64,000 nt of DNA from positions 248,001 through 312,000 of the forward strand of contig JABTUF010000005.1 of NCBI GenBank assembly GCA_015075645.1, written 5' to 3'. The notes under the pieces are model-generated. The model saw only the letters and a program-made list of their open reading frames with translations. It searched no databases and was not told the origin of the DNA. The translations under genes and the position numbers were made by a program. The DNA comes from Burkholderiales bacterium (lineage in GTDB: Bacteria > Pseudomonadota > Gammaproteobacteria > Burkholderiales > Casimicrobiaceae). Each line of letters starts with the position of its first letter. The stretch's first letter is position 1. Shown here piece after piece: positions 27,995-36,235 of the stretch.

Positions 27995-29275
27995 ATGAAG
28001 CGCGGCTTCTACACGATCATGGCGGCGCAGTTCTTCAGCTCGCTCGCCGACAATGCGCTCCTCGTCGCGGCGATCGCGTTCCTGCGCCAGTTGAACGAGT
28101 CGGCGTGGATGACGCCGGCGTTGAAGCAGAGCTTCGTCGTGTCCTACGTGCTGCTCGCGCCGCTCGTCGGCGCGTTCGCCGATTCGATGCCGAAGGGGAA
28201 GGTGATGCTCATCACCAACGGCATCAAGATCGTCGGCTGTTCGCTGATGCTGCTCTCGGTGCACCCGCTGCTGGCCTACGCGGTCGTGGGGCTGGGCGCC
28301 GCGGCATACTCCCCGGCCAAGTACGGGATCCTGACCGAGCTGCTGCCGCCCGAGCAGCTCGTGATCGCCAACGGCTGGATCGAGGGCACCACGGTCGGCT
28401 CGATCATCCTCGGCGTGCTCCTCGGCGGCGCCCTGGTGAGCCCGCTCGTGTCGACCGCGCTCCTCGGTTTCGACCTGCCGATGATCGACACCGGCATCAA
28501 CACGCCGCCCGAGGCGGCGATCGCGGTGATCATGAGCGCCTATGTGATCGCCGCCGTCTTCAACTGGTACATCCCCGATACCGGCGTCGACCATCGCACG
28601 CCGAGCGGCAATCCGGTCGCGCTGATCCGCGAGTTCTCGCACTGCGTGACGCTGCTGTGGCGCGACAAGCTCGGCCAGATCTCGCTCGCCACGACCACGC
28701 TGTTCTGGGGTGCGGGCGCGACGCTGCAATTCATCGTGATCGACTGGGCCGCGCGCAACCTGGGCTTCAATCTGTCGCAGGCGTCCTACCTCCAGGGCGT
28801 GGTGGCGGTCGGCATCGCGATCGGGGCGGTGCTCGCCGCGCGCATCGTGACGCTGCGCGACTCGGTGCGCGTGCTGCCGATGGGCGTGGCGATGGGCTTC
28901 GTCGTCATCACGATGACCGTGGTCACACAGCTCCCCGTGGCGATCGCGCTGATGGTCGCCGTCGGCGCGCTCGCGGGATTCTTCGTCGTGCCGATGAACG
29001 CCCTCCTGCAGCATCGCGGCCACGTGCTGATGGGCGCCGGCCACTCGATCGCGGTGCAGAACTTCAACGAGAACATCGGCATCCTGGTCATGGTCGGCCT
29101 CTACGCGCTGATGGTGCGCTCGGGCCTGTCGGTGAACCTCGCGATCCTGATGTTCGGACTGTTCGTCAGCTCGACGATGCTGCTCGTGATGCATCTCCAC
29201 CGGCACAACCAGCGGCAGGGGGATTCGCTGCACCTGATCGGCGCGCAGAAGCCCGGGGGCGGCCCCGGGCACTGA
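27995..29275 (+). CDS. lplT: lysophospholipid transporter LplT
   Basis: A 426-residue major-facilitator protein with about 12 membrane helices. It flips lysophospholipids across the inner membrane for reacylation. The opening GFYTIMAAQFFSSLADNALL and the segment AYSPAKYGILTELLPPEQL are typical of LplT. The usual partner aas is not adjacent; a separate acyltransferase gene at 56.4 kb may or may not serve. It converges with the TPM gene after 14 bases. Confidence 0.92.
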   Translation: MKRGFYTIMAAQFFSSLADNALLVAAIAFLRQLNESAWMTPALKQSFVVSYVLLAPLVGAFADSMPKGKVMLITNGIKIVGCSLMLLSVHPLLAYAVVGLGAAAYSPAKYGILTELLPPEQLVIANGWIEGTTVGSIILGVLLGGALVSPLVSTALLGFDLPMIDTGINTPPEAAIAVIMSAYVIAAVFNWYIPDTGVDHRTPSGNPVALIREFSHCVTLLWRDKLGQISLATTTLFWGAGATLQFIVIDWAARNLGFNLSQASYLQGVVAVGIAIGAVLAARIVTLRDSVRVLPMGVAMGFVVITMTVVTQLPVAIALMVAVGALAGFFVVPMNALLQHRGHVLMGAGHSIAVQNFNENIGILVMVGLYALMVRSGLSVNLAILMFGLFVSSTMLLVMHLHRHNQRQGDSLHLIGAQKPGGGPGH

Positions 29276-29289
29276 CCCGGGCCGGACTC

Positions 29290-29793
29290 TCAGATCACCA
29301 CCGGCCGGTTCGGCAACTCCCCCGAGCCCGACGAGCGTGGAAACGCCTTCGCGAGCAGCGCGGAGACCGCCTCGATGCCCGCGAGCGCGCCGTCCTCGTA
29401 CCGGCCTTCGCGGAACGCCGCCTCCATCGCCTCGCACACGTGCTGCCACATGTCCTGGCCGACGCGCGCATGGATGCCCCGGTCGGCGACGATCTCGACA
29501 TCGCGGTCGGCGAGCAGCAGGTAGACGAGCACGCCGTTGTTGTGCTCGGTGTCCCAGACACGGAGTAATCCGAACACCTCGAGCGCCCGGTCGCGCGGCG
29601 AAAGCTTCGCGACGACGCGCGAGACCGGCAGCGCGGGCTCGATCGCGAACACGATCTGCCCGGCGTGCCGCGCCTCCGCGGCGCCGATCGCGCGCTCGAT
29701 GCGGTCGAGCGAGGCCTCGGGAAACGCGCGCCTCACGTCCGCGCGATCGGTGATCGCGTGGCGCCACCAGCGTCCGGACCGCTGCCAGGTCAT
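29290..29793 (-). CDS. TPM-domain protein, short form
   Basis: A 167-residue protein with a TPM (TLP18.3/Psb32/MOLO-1) domain over most of its length: AIGAAEARHAGQIVFAIE, then NNGVLVYLLLADRDVEIVADRGIHA. It has no signal peptide. It is the last gene of lemA-TPM-TPM, a common set in Proteobacteria. The role is unknown; TPM domains may bind acidic phosphate groups. The ribosome binding site AGGAGG is 4-5 bases before the ATG. The gap to the preceding gene is 8 bases. Confidence 0.85.
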   Translation of the reverse strand: MTWQRSGRWWRHAITDRADVRRAFPEASLDRIERAIGAAEARHAGQIVFAIEPALPVSRVVAKLSPRDRALEVFGLLRVWDTEHNNGVLVYLLLADRDVEIVADRGIHARVGQDMWQHVCEAMEAAFREGRYEDGALAGIEAVSALLAKAFPRSSGSGELPNRPVVI

Positions 29794-29801
29794 CGCGCCT
29801 C

Positions 29802-30725
29802 CTACCAGTTCCCCGAGGCGCCACCGCCGCCGAAGCCGCCGCCGCCACCCGACCAGCCGCCCCCGCCCATGCCCCCGCCGCCGCCCCAACCGCCGCCGGA
29901 CGGGATCCACACGCCCCCGCCGCGGCGCCCGCCCAGCGCGCTGCCTGCGCCGCCGAACAGGAGGATCGCGAACCACACGAAGATCGCCGCGACCGCGGCG
30001 ATCGCGAGGGAACCGAGAAACCACCACGCGAGCCCGCCCGCGAATGCGCTGCCCACGGTCGCGCCGCCGACCTTGCCGAAGATCGACTTCAACACCCCTC
30101 CGAGCGTCGGCAGAACGACGAGAGCGAGGATCGCGACCATGCCCCAGTCGATGCCCGCCGTGCCGCGTTGCGCCGAGGATCGCTGCTCCGGCGGCGGCAA
30201 CTCGCCCTTCTCGACGATCGCAATGATGCGATCGACGCCCGCGTCGATGCCCGCGGCGAAGTTCCCGCCGCGGAACTTCGGCGCCACGTCCTCGGCGATT
30301 ATCCTTCGCGCGATCGCGTCGGTGATCATCCCCTCGAGCCCGTAGCCGACCTCGAGGCGCATGCGCCGGTCGTCCTTCGCGACGAGGAACAGCACCCCAT
30401 CGTCGCGGCCCTTGCGTCCGACCTTCCACGCATCGGCGACGCGGATCGAATAGGCCTCGATCGGCTCGGGCTCGGTCGTCGGCACGATCAGCACCGCGAT
30501 CTGGGCGCCGGTGGCGCTCTCGAACGCCGCGAGCTTCGCCTCCAGCGCCTGCCGGTCAGCCGCGGAAAGCGTCGACGCGAGGTCGGTGACGCGCGCCGAG
30601 AGCGCGGGCACCGGCTTCAGGCCGTCGGAGCCGCCCTCCCAGGCCGGCGCCTGCGCAGGCACGGCGAGCGGCAGCCACGCCGCGAGCGCGGCTGCCGCGA
30701 GCGCCGGAGCGATGGCGATGCGCAT
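29802..30725 (-). CDS. TPM-domain membrane protein with Gly-rich tail, YgcG-like
   Basis: A 307-residue envelope protein. The signal peptide (about 25 residues) ends VPAQAPA; the TPM domain follows (about 38-160, with SARVTDLASTLSAADRQALE and DDGVLFLVAKDDRRMRLEVGYGLEG). Two membrane helices (about 195-265) precede a tail of Gly and Trp/Ser/Phe only (about 280-307). This is the YgcG layout. It sits between lemA and the short TPM gene. The low-complexity tail is typical for the family. Function unknown. Confidence 0.88.
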   Translation of the reverse strand: MRIAIAPALAAAALAAWLPLAVPAQAPAWEGGSDGLKPVPALSARVTDLASTLSAADRQALEAKLAAFESATGAQIAVLIVPTTEPEPIEAYSIRVADAWKVGRKGRDDGVLFLVAKDDRRMRLEVGYGLEGMITDAIARRIIAEDVAPKFRGGNFAAGIDAGVDRIIAIVEKGELPPPEQRSSAQRGTAGIDWGMVAILALVVLPTLGGVLKSIFGKVGGATVGSAFAGGLAWWFLGSLAIAAVAAIFVWFAILLFGGAGSALGGRRGGGVWIPSGGGWGGGGGMGGGGWSGGGGGFGGGGASGNW

Positions 30726-30796
30726 GCGCGGGACGCGACGCGAACGAACGCTTTGCGGCGGACGCGCAGGTCCGCCGCAGCCGTGCTCGCTTCGCG

Positions 30797-31411
30797 TCAA
30801 CTCTTCTTGTCCGGCGCGCCCTTGCCGAAGTCGACCGCCGGCGGCTTCGCGATCGCGGCCTCGTTCTCGACCGTGAAATTGGGCTTCACGTCCATCTTGA
30901 ACAGCATCGCCGTCAGGTTGGTCGGGAACGAGCGGACCGTCGTGTTGAACGCCTGCACGCTGTCGATGTAGCGCTTGCGGGCCACGGTGATCCGGTTCTC
31001 GGTGCCCTCGAGCTGCGACTGCAGGTCGCGGAACAGCGCGTCGGACTTGAGCTGCGGGTAGTTCTCGACCACCAGCAGCAGCCGCGACAGCGCGCCGCTG
31101 AGCTGGCCCTGCGCCTGCTGGAACTTGGCGAACGCGGCCGGATCGTTGATGAGTTCGGGCGTCGCCTTGATCCCCGCGACGTTGGCGCGCGCGTTGGTGA
31201 CCGCCTCGAGCACCTCGCGCTCCTGCGCGGCGTAGCCCTTGACCGTGTTGACGAGGTTCGGGACCAGATCGGCCCTGCGCTGGTACTGGTTGATCACCTC
31301 GGACCACGAGGCCTTGATCTGCTCGTCCTGCGATTGCAGCGTGTTGTAGCCGCAGCCGGACAGCGTGAGCACGACGACGAGCGCCGCGAGCGTGGCGAGC
31401 TTCCTCGACAT
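30797..31411 (-). CDS. lemA: LemA family lipoprotein
   Basis: A 204-residue protein with lipobox LSGC (Cys20) followed by long helices: SWSEVINQYQRRADLVPNLV, VLEAVTNARANV and ENYPQLKSDALFRDLQSQLE are hallmark LemA segments. Usually LemA has an uncleaved N-terminal anchor; here the lipobox suggests lipid anchoring. GGAG precedes the ATG by 5 bases. It is first of a three-gene set with two TPM proteins. Role in the envelope is undefined. Confidence 0.92.
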   Translation of the reverse strand: MSRKLATLAALVVVLTLSGCGYNTLQSQDEQIKASWSEVINQYQRRADLVPNLVNTVKGYAAQEREVLEAVTNARANVAGIKATPELINDPAAFAKFQQAQGQLSGALSRLLLVVENYPQLKSDALFRDLQSQLEGTENRITVARKRYIDSVQAFNTTVRSFPTNLTAMLFKMDVKPNFTVENEAAIAKPPAVDFGKGAPDKKS

Positions 31412-31490
31412 GATGTCTCCATCCTGGATGAACGGACGCGCGTTTCGCGCGTTCCCCACTATGCGGGCAGGGGGACGGTCGCGCAAGGGG

Positions 31491-32240
31491 TCAGGGCCCC
31501 GGAAGCGCGCTGGGCGTGCCTTGCGCGGCCACGCGGCGCGCGAACAGCAGGTCCTCCCAGGCCTTCGCCTTGTCCGGAAGGTTGCGCAGCAGATAGGCCG
31601 GGTGGTAGGTGACCACCAGCGGCGTCTCGCCGTAGCGGTGGCGCCGGCCCCGCAGGCTCGCGATCGTCGCATCGGTGCGAAGCAGCAGCGATGCAGCGCT
31701 CTTCCCGAGCGCGACGATGAGCTTCGGGCGGATGAGCGCGATCTGGCGCTCGAGGTACGGTCGACAGGCTTCCGCTTCGCCCGGTTCGGGCGTGCGGTTG
31801 CCCGGTGGGCGGCACTTGACGACGTTCGCGATGTACACGCGATGGCCTCGATCCATGTCGAGCGCGGCCAGCATGGCGTCGAGGAGCTTGCCCGCCTGCC
31901 CGACGAAGGGTTCGCCCTTCGCGTCCTCCTCGGCACCCGGCCCTTCGCCGACGAAGAGCCAGTCGGCCTCGCGATCGCCGACGCCGGGTACCGGCCGGTT
32001 GCGCGTGCGACACAGGGCGCACGCCGTGCACGCGGCGACGTCGGCGTCGAAGGCGTCCCAGTCGAGCGCCGCGATGCGCCTGCGGCGCGCGTCGGGATCC
32101 TCGACGGTCACGATCGTTCGCGGCGCCGCGCTTTCGTTGACAGGCGTGTCGCGGGCGGCCCGCGCGGCGGCCGCGTGCTCGCGCAGGCGCCACTCGGGGG
32201 CGAGTTTCAACTCGCGCAGGACCTCGGCGCGCGACGCCAT
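31491..32240 (-). CDS. uracil-DNA glycosylase, family 4/5 type with Fe-S cluster
   Basis: A 249-residue glycosylase that removes uracil from DNA. After an extra N-terminal region of about 60 residues, ACTACALCRTR carries cluster Cys, GEGPGAEEDAKGEPFVGQAG is the active-site and uracil-binding region, CRPPGNRTPEPGEAEAC holds further Cys, and TYHPAYLLR is the last motif. The start ATG touches the stop of rimI (TAGATG), so they are co-translated. Adjacent rimI and tsaB are the usual partners in Betaproteobacteria. Confidence 0.92.
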   Translation of the reverse strand: MASRAEVLRELKLAPEWRLREHAAAARAARDTPVNESAAPRTIVTVEDPDARRRRIAALDWDAFDADVAACTACALCRTRNRPVPGVGDREADWLFVGEGPGAEEDAKGEPFVGQAGKLLDAMLAALDMDRGHRVYIANVVKCRPPGNRTPEPGEAEACRPYLERQIALIRPKLIVALGKSAASLLLRTDATIASLRGRRHRYGETPLVVTYHPAYLLRNLPDKAKAWEDLLFARRVAAQGTPSALPGP

Positions 32241-32744
32241 CTACGCCTCGCCGGCTGTCCGGCGCGGCAGGTCGCGCCTCAAGACCAGCGCGTCCTCGCG
32301 CGGGGCGCTGGCGGTCGCCGGGTAGTAGTCGTCGCGGCGGGCGACCGGCAGGAATCCCTCGGCGGCGTACAGCGCCAGGGCAGGCGCATTGGACACGCGA
32401 ACCTCCAGGAAGCACTGGCCAGCGCCGGCGCGCTCCGCGACATCGAGGAACTGCCGCAGCAACGCGCGTCCGAGGCCCTGCCGGCGCGCGTCGGTGACGA
32501 CCGAGAGGTTCAGCACCTGCGCCTCACCGGGCGCGAGCATCAGCACGCCGAACACGACGATGCGGCCTTCGCGCTCGCCGACTCTCGCGCAATACCCGGC
32601 CGCGATCGCGTCGCGGAAATTGCCGAGCGTCCAGGGCACCGCGTGGATCCCGCGCTCCAGCGCCGCGACGTATGCGAGGTCGCGCTCCTCCAACGGGCGC
32701 CAGCTGACTGCGCGAAGGCCGGACTCGGAGGCGATCGTGGCCAT
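32241..32744 (-). CDS. rimI: ribosomal protein S18-alanine N-acetyltransferase
   Basis: A 167-residue GNAT acetyltransferase. WRPLEERDLAYVAALERG opens the fold, VLNLSVVTDARRQGLGRALL is the acetyl-CoA pyrophosphate loop, and VRVSNAPALALYAAEGF is the final motif. RimI acetylates the N-terminal Ala of S18. It lies 21 bases after tsaB and runs directly into the glycosylase gene. Confidence 0.9.
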   Translation of the reverse strand: MATIASESGLRAVSWRPLEERDLAYVAALERGIHAVPWTLGNFRDAIAAGYCARVGEREGRIVVFGVLMLAPGEAQVLNLSVVTDARRQGLGRALLRQFLDVAERAGAGQCFLEVRVSNAPALALYAAEGFLPVARRDDYYPATASAPREDALVLRRDLPRRTAGEA

Positions 32745-32765
32745 CGGAGCGTTCGTGTGCCACCC

Positions 32766-33458
32766 TCAGAGCGCCGCGCCCGCCGCACGCTCGGCAGCGG
32801 TGAGCGCAACGCGGTGGCGGACGTAGAGCGGACGCGCGTCTCGGGCGCCGACGGTCTCGCCCCGGGCGACGCGCGGGGCCGCGAGTTCACCGATCGCCCG
32901 CGCGGTGGGCGCGAGCGTCGCGTCGACGCGGGCGAGTCCGATGCGTGCGGCGAGCGCGGGGTACGCGGCGAAACCATCGCCGGCGCCGAAGCTCGACGTC
33001 CGTGCTGCCGCCACGGCGTCGGGCTTCGCGACCGACGGTGCGTCCGCCTCGATCCAGCCGGACGCTCCCTCGCGCCGCCAGGTCCCGATGTAGACCTCGC
33101 GCATCCGCGCGTCGAGGCACGCGAACACGTCGTCCGCGCCGTGAACGTGCCACGCTTCCTGCGCGAGCGCTTCCAGCGTGCCGACCGGCACCAGCGGAAG
33201 TCCGGCGCCGAGCGCCAATCCTTGCGCGATGCCGCAGGCGATCCGCACGCCGGTGAACGAACCGGGGCCGGCGCCGAACGCGATCGCGTCGAGCGAGCCC
33301 AGCGTCCAGCCCTGCTCCGCGAGCACCTCGCGCACGCGCGGCAGCGCGCGCTCGGCATGCGCCTGCCCGGCGCGCTCGTCGCGCAGGACGAAGCTCCGCC
33401 CGTCTCCGCAGGCAACGGAGAGGCGCTCGGTCGAGCAGTCGATGGCGAGGAGCCGCAT
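32766..33458 (-). CDS. tsaB: tRNA threonylcarbamoyladenosine biosynthesis protein TsaB
   Basis: A 230-residue ASKHA-fold protein that scaffolds TsaD/TsaE for t6A formation in tRNAs reading ANN codons. LLAIDCSTERLSVAC opens it, and GAGPGSFTGVRIACGIAQGLA is the signature. A TAGAAT hexamer (minus strand, 33470-33465) ends 6 bases before the ATG, suggesting a leaderless or nearly leaderless message. It is divergent from rlmD and starts the tsaB-rimI-glycosylase operon. Confidence 0.93.
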   Translation of the reverse strand: MRLLAIDCSTERLSVACGDGRSFVLRDERAGQAHAERALPRVREVLAEQGWTLGSLDAIAFGAGPGSFTGVRIACGIAQGLALGAGLPLVPVGTLEALAQEAWHVHGADDVFACLDARMREVYIGTWRREGASGWIEADAPSVAKPDAVAAARTSSFGAGDGFAAYPALAARIGLARVDATLAPTARAIGELAAPRVARGETVGARDARPLYVRHRVALTAAERAAGAAL

Positions 33459-33464
33459 GCGCGA

Positions 33465-33505
33465 ATTCTACTGCGGGCGCGGCCGCCTCCACGGCCCGGT
33501 AGAAT
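33465..33505. promoter_or_regulatory. paired divergent -10 elements for tsaB and rlmD
   Basis: TAGAAT occurs on the minus strand at 33470-33465, 6 bases before the tsaB ATG, and on the plus strand at 33500-33505, 27 bases before the rlmD ATG. Each matches TATAAT at 5 of 6 positions. Neither has a clear -35. The tsaB spacing predicts a transcript with almost no leader. Confidence 0.5.
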
Positions 33506-33532
33506 CCGCGCTTTCCTCCCGGCCCGGACACC

Positions 33533-34873
33533 ATGAACCGCGCGGACGTCGTCGCGCTCGACTACGAAGGACGCGGCGTCGCCCGCATCGAGGGCAAGGC
33601 CGTCTTCGTCGAGGGCGCGCTACCCGGCGAGACCGCCGTGGTCGAGATCGTCAAGCGCAAGCCGAGCTTCGACCTCGCGCGCGCCACCGCGATCGAGCGC
33701 GCAGCGCCCGATCGCGTCGCCCCGCGCTGCCCGCATTTCGGCGTCTGCGGCGGCTGCACGCTGCAGCACGCTGGCATGCCGCTCCAGGTCGCCGCCAAAC
33801 AGCGCACGCTGGAGGACGCGCTCACGCGCATCGGACGCGTGAAGCCCGCGACGCTCCTGCCGCCGCTGCACGGTCCCGCGTGGGGCTACCGCACGCGCGC
33901 GCGGTTGTCGGTGCGCCACGTGGTCAAGAAGGGCGGCGTGCTGGTGGGCTTCCACGAGCGCAAGTCGAGCTACGTCGCCGACATGCGCGAGTGCCACGTG
34001 CTGCCGCCGCGCGTCTCGGCGCTGCTGCCGCTGCTGCGCGAACTGGTCATGGGACTGTCGATCCGCGACCGGCTCCCGCAGATCGAGGTCGCCTCCGGCG
34101 TGCGCGCCGACGATCCGTCGCGCGAGCACCTCGTGCTGGTGGCGCGCGTGCTCGACCCGCCGACGCCCGAGGACGAGGCGGCGCTCCGGGCGTTCGCCGC
34201 GCGTCACGCGGTTTCGCTCTGGCTGCAGCCGGGCGGTCCGGGCAGCGCCGCGCCGCTCGAAGCGGGCGATCCCGGGCTCGCCTACGCGCTCCCCGAATTC
34301 GCTCTCGTCATGCCGTTCTCGCCCACCGAGTTCACCCAGGTGAACCCCGGGGTGAACGAGGCGCTCGTCCGCCGGGCGATCGCGCTGCTCGACCCGCGCG
34401 CAGGCGAGCGGGCCGCCGACTTCTTCTGCGGACTGGGCAACTTCACGCTGCCGATCGCGCGGCGGGGCGCGAACGTCGTCGGCATCGAGGGCAGCGAAGC
34501 GCTGGTCGCGCGGGCGCGCATGAATGCCGCGGTGAACGCCCTCGCGGAGCGGACGGCGTTCACCGCGGCGAACCTGTTCGCGGCGACGCCGGAGTCGATC
34601 GCGCCGCTCTTGCCGCTCGACCGCGTGCTGATCGATCCTCCGCGAGAGGGTGCGGTCGAACTCGTCAAGGCGCTGCCGCCGGCAGTCGAGGACGCCGCGC
34701 CCCAGCGCATCGTCTACGTGAGCTGCAACCCCGCGACGCTCGCGCGCGACGCCGCGGTGCTCGTCCACGAGCGGGGCTATGCGCTCGCCGCCGCCGGCGT
34801 GGTGAACATGTTCCCGCACACCGCGCACGTGGAGTCGCTGGCGCTGTTCGTGCGGGACGCGGGCGAGACTTAG
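33533..34873 (+). CDS. rlmD: 23S rRNA (uracil-1939-C5) methyltransferase
   Basis: A 446-residue Fe-S methyltransferase of the RumA/TrmA family. A TRAM domain (residues 1-58) precedes the cluster motif [10 protein letters not shown] (C-x5-C-x2-C), with the fourth Cys in RECHVL near 155. The AdoMet fold has [14 protein letters not shown] near 298 and the nucleophile Cys in [12 protein letters not shown] near 400. Length matches RlmD. It is divergent from tsaB and converges with the Bax-inhibitor gene. Confidence 0.95.
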   Translation: MNRADVVALDYEGRGVARIEGKAVFVEGALPGETAVVEIVKRKPSFDLARATAIERAAPDRVAPRCPHFGVCGGCTLQHAGMPLQVAAKQRTLEDALTRIGRVKPATLLPPLHGPAWGYRTRARLSVRHVVKKGGVLVGFHERKSSYVADMRECHVLPPRVSALLPLLRELVMGLSIRDRLPQIEVASGVRADDPSREHLVLVARVLDPPTPEDEAALRAFAARHAVSLWLQPGGPGSAAPLEAGDPGLAYALPEFALVMPFSPTEFTQVNPGVNEALVRRAIALLDPRAGERAADFFCGLGNFTLPIARRGANVVGIEGSEALVARARMNAAVNALAERTAFTAANLFAATPESIAPLLPLDRVLIDPPREGAVELVKALPPAVEDAAPQRIVYVSCNPATLARDAAVLVHERGYALAAAGVVNMFPHTAHVESLALFVRDAGET

Positions 34874-34940
34874 GATGCCCTGCGGGCGCGGTGCCGGCGC
34901 CGCACTCCCTCGCTCAACGGCCGGCGCGCTCCGTCAGGGC

Positions 34941-34969
34941 AAAAAAACGGGGCGAGTCGCCTCGCCCCG
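34941..34969 (-). terminator. rho-independent terminator of the Bax-inhibitor-1 gene
   Basis: On the minus strand a perfect 9-base GC stem (CGGGGCGAG with CTCGCCCCG, loop of 4) is followed at once by seven T residues (34947-34941). It ends 22 bases after the stop of the gene at 34991. Confidence 0.9.
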
Positions 34970-34990
34970 CGAACGCCGTCGGAACCCGTT

Positions 34991-35731
34991 TCAGTCGCGC
35001 TGGCCGGAAAACGCCATCAGGATGTTGAGCAGGCTGATGAAGAGGTTGTACAGGCTGAGGAAGATGTTGAGCGTCGCGACGATGTAGTTCGTCTCCCCGC
35101 CGTTGACGATCCGGCTCACGTCGTACAGCAGGTAGGCCGAGAACAGCAGCACCGCGATCGCCGAGATCGTGAGCGACATCGCCGGCACCTGGAAGAACAG
35201 GTTGGCGAGCGAGGCGACGATGAGCAGGATCAGCCCGACGAACAGGAACTTGCCCAGGAAGCTGAAGTCGCGCTTCGTCACCGTGGCGATCGTCGCCATC
35301 GCGAAGAAGATCGCGGCGGTCATGCCGCCCGCGAGCGCCACGAGCTGGCCGCCGTTCCTGAGGCCCGCCGCCACCGACAGGATCGGCGTCAGGAACACCC
35401 CCGAGACGAACGTGAAGCCCAGGAGCGCCGCGACGCCCCACGAGCTGTTGCGAAGCAGCGTGACCGCGAACAGGCACCCCAGCATCGCCGCGAACATCAG
35501 GAGCGGCGTCATGATCGGCGCCGCCTTGAAGAACGCCACGAAGTTCAGCTGCATGCCGATCCACGCGCCCGCCACCACCGGCAGGAGCGAGATCGCGAGC
35601 AGCCAGTAAGTGTTGCGCAGGACGCGGTTACGTTCGACTTGCGTCGTCTCGAATCCGCCCGGGATCGGCGCGGGGCGGCCGGCGGCCGCATCGCGGCCCG
35701 AGGCCATGACGGGTTCAAACTTCGGATCCAT
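34991..35731 (-). CDS. Bax inhibitor-1/YccA family membrane protein
   Basis: A 246-residue protein with seven membrane helices from about residue 45 to 240 and a soluble N-terminus of 40. LRNTYWLLAISLLPV opens the first helix; NIFLSLYNLFISLLNILM is the last, matching the BI-1 family. YccA in Escherichia coli modulates FtsH; relatives leak calcium. AGGAGGG precedes ATG 35731 with good spacing, which fixes the start although the frame is open further. A strong terminator follows. Confidence 0.9.
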   Translation of the reverse strand: MDPKFEPVMASGRDAAAGRPAPIPGGFETTQVERNRVLRNTYWLLAISLLPVVAGAWIGMQLNFVAFFKAAPIMTPLLMFAAMLGCLFAVTLLRNSSWGVAALLGFTFVSGVFLTPILSVAAGLRNGGQLVALAGGMTAAIFFAMATIATVTKRDFSFLGKFLFVGLILLIVASLANLFFQVPAMSLTISAIAVLLFSAYLLYDVSRIVNGGETNYIVATLNIFLSLYNLFISLLNILMAFSGQRD

Positions 35732-35882
35732 GTACACCCTCCTCGTCGGGCCGACGTTGGCCCATGCCGAATAGACTAGCAGAAACCCCGGAAGTTCGGC
35801 GTCAGCGCCCTTTTCCACGCGCGTCCGCCGATCGACCATGTTCCTCCGCCCCGGCAGGAAATCAAGGGGTTAGCGTCCTGCA

Positions 35883-35988
35883 CACCGTGGACGCGTTCAT
35901 CCGGTTCCGGGCCGGAGGCGTGCGATCCTTGTCTGACCACCTCTGCCGCACCGTGGACGCGTTCATCCGGTTCCGGGCCGGAGGGGTG
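35883..35988. repeat. two 40-base direct repeats
   Basis: Copies at 35883-35922 and 35949-35988 differ at one base (C or G before the final GTG) and are separated by 26 bases. They start CACCGTGGACGCGTTCATCC. They lie in the 285-base gap between the Bax-inhibitor gene and tRNA-Ser. No gene is seen in the gap. Near identity suggests recent duplication or a conserved binding array. Confidence 0.8.
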
Positions 35989-36016
35989 ACGGGCTATGCT
36001 GGTGGCTCGCGGAGAC

Positions 36017-36104
36017 GGAAGGGTGGCCGAGCGGTTGAAGGCACCGGTCTTGAAAACCGGCAACGGGCAACCGTTCGTGGGTTCGAATCCCACCCCTTCC
36101 GCCA
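36017..36104 (+). tRNA. tRNA-Ser (anticodon TGA)
   Basis: An 88-base tRNA with CCA encoded (36102-36104). The acceptor GGAAGGG pairs with CCCTTCC, the D arm has GCCGAGCGGTTGAAGGC, the anticodon loop reads CTTGAAA with TGA in the middle, a long variable arm follows as required for class II tRNAs, and the T arm has GTGGGTTCGAATCCCAC. It decodes UCA and related serine codons. Confidence 0.97.
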
Positions 36105-36235
36105 GCCACCCCCGGTACGAACCTGAGAAACGGAACTGCGCCCCGCGCCGCTCACACCGACGGCACCGGGGTCCCCACGGACGCGGGCGGGCACCCAACG
36201 TTGATCCCCACCACCGAACACGGAACTCGATCGTC

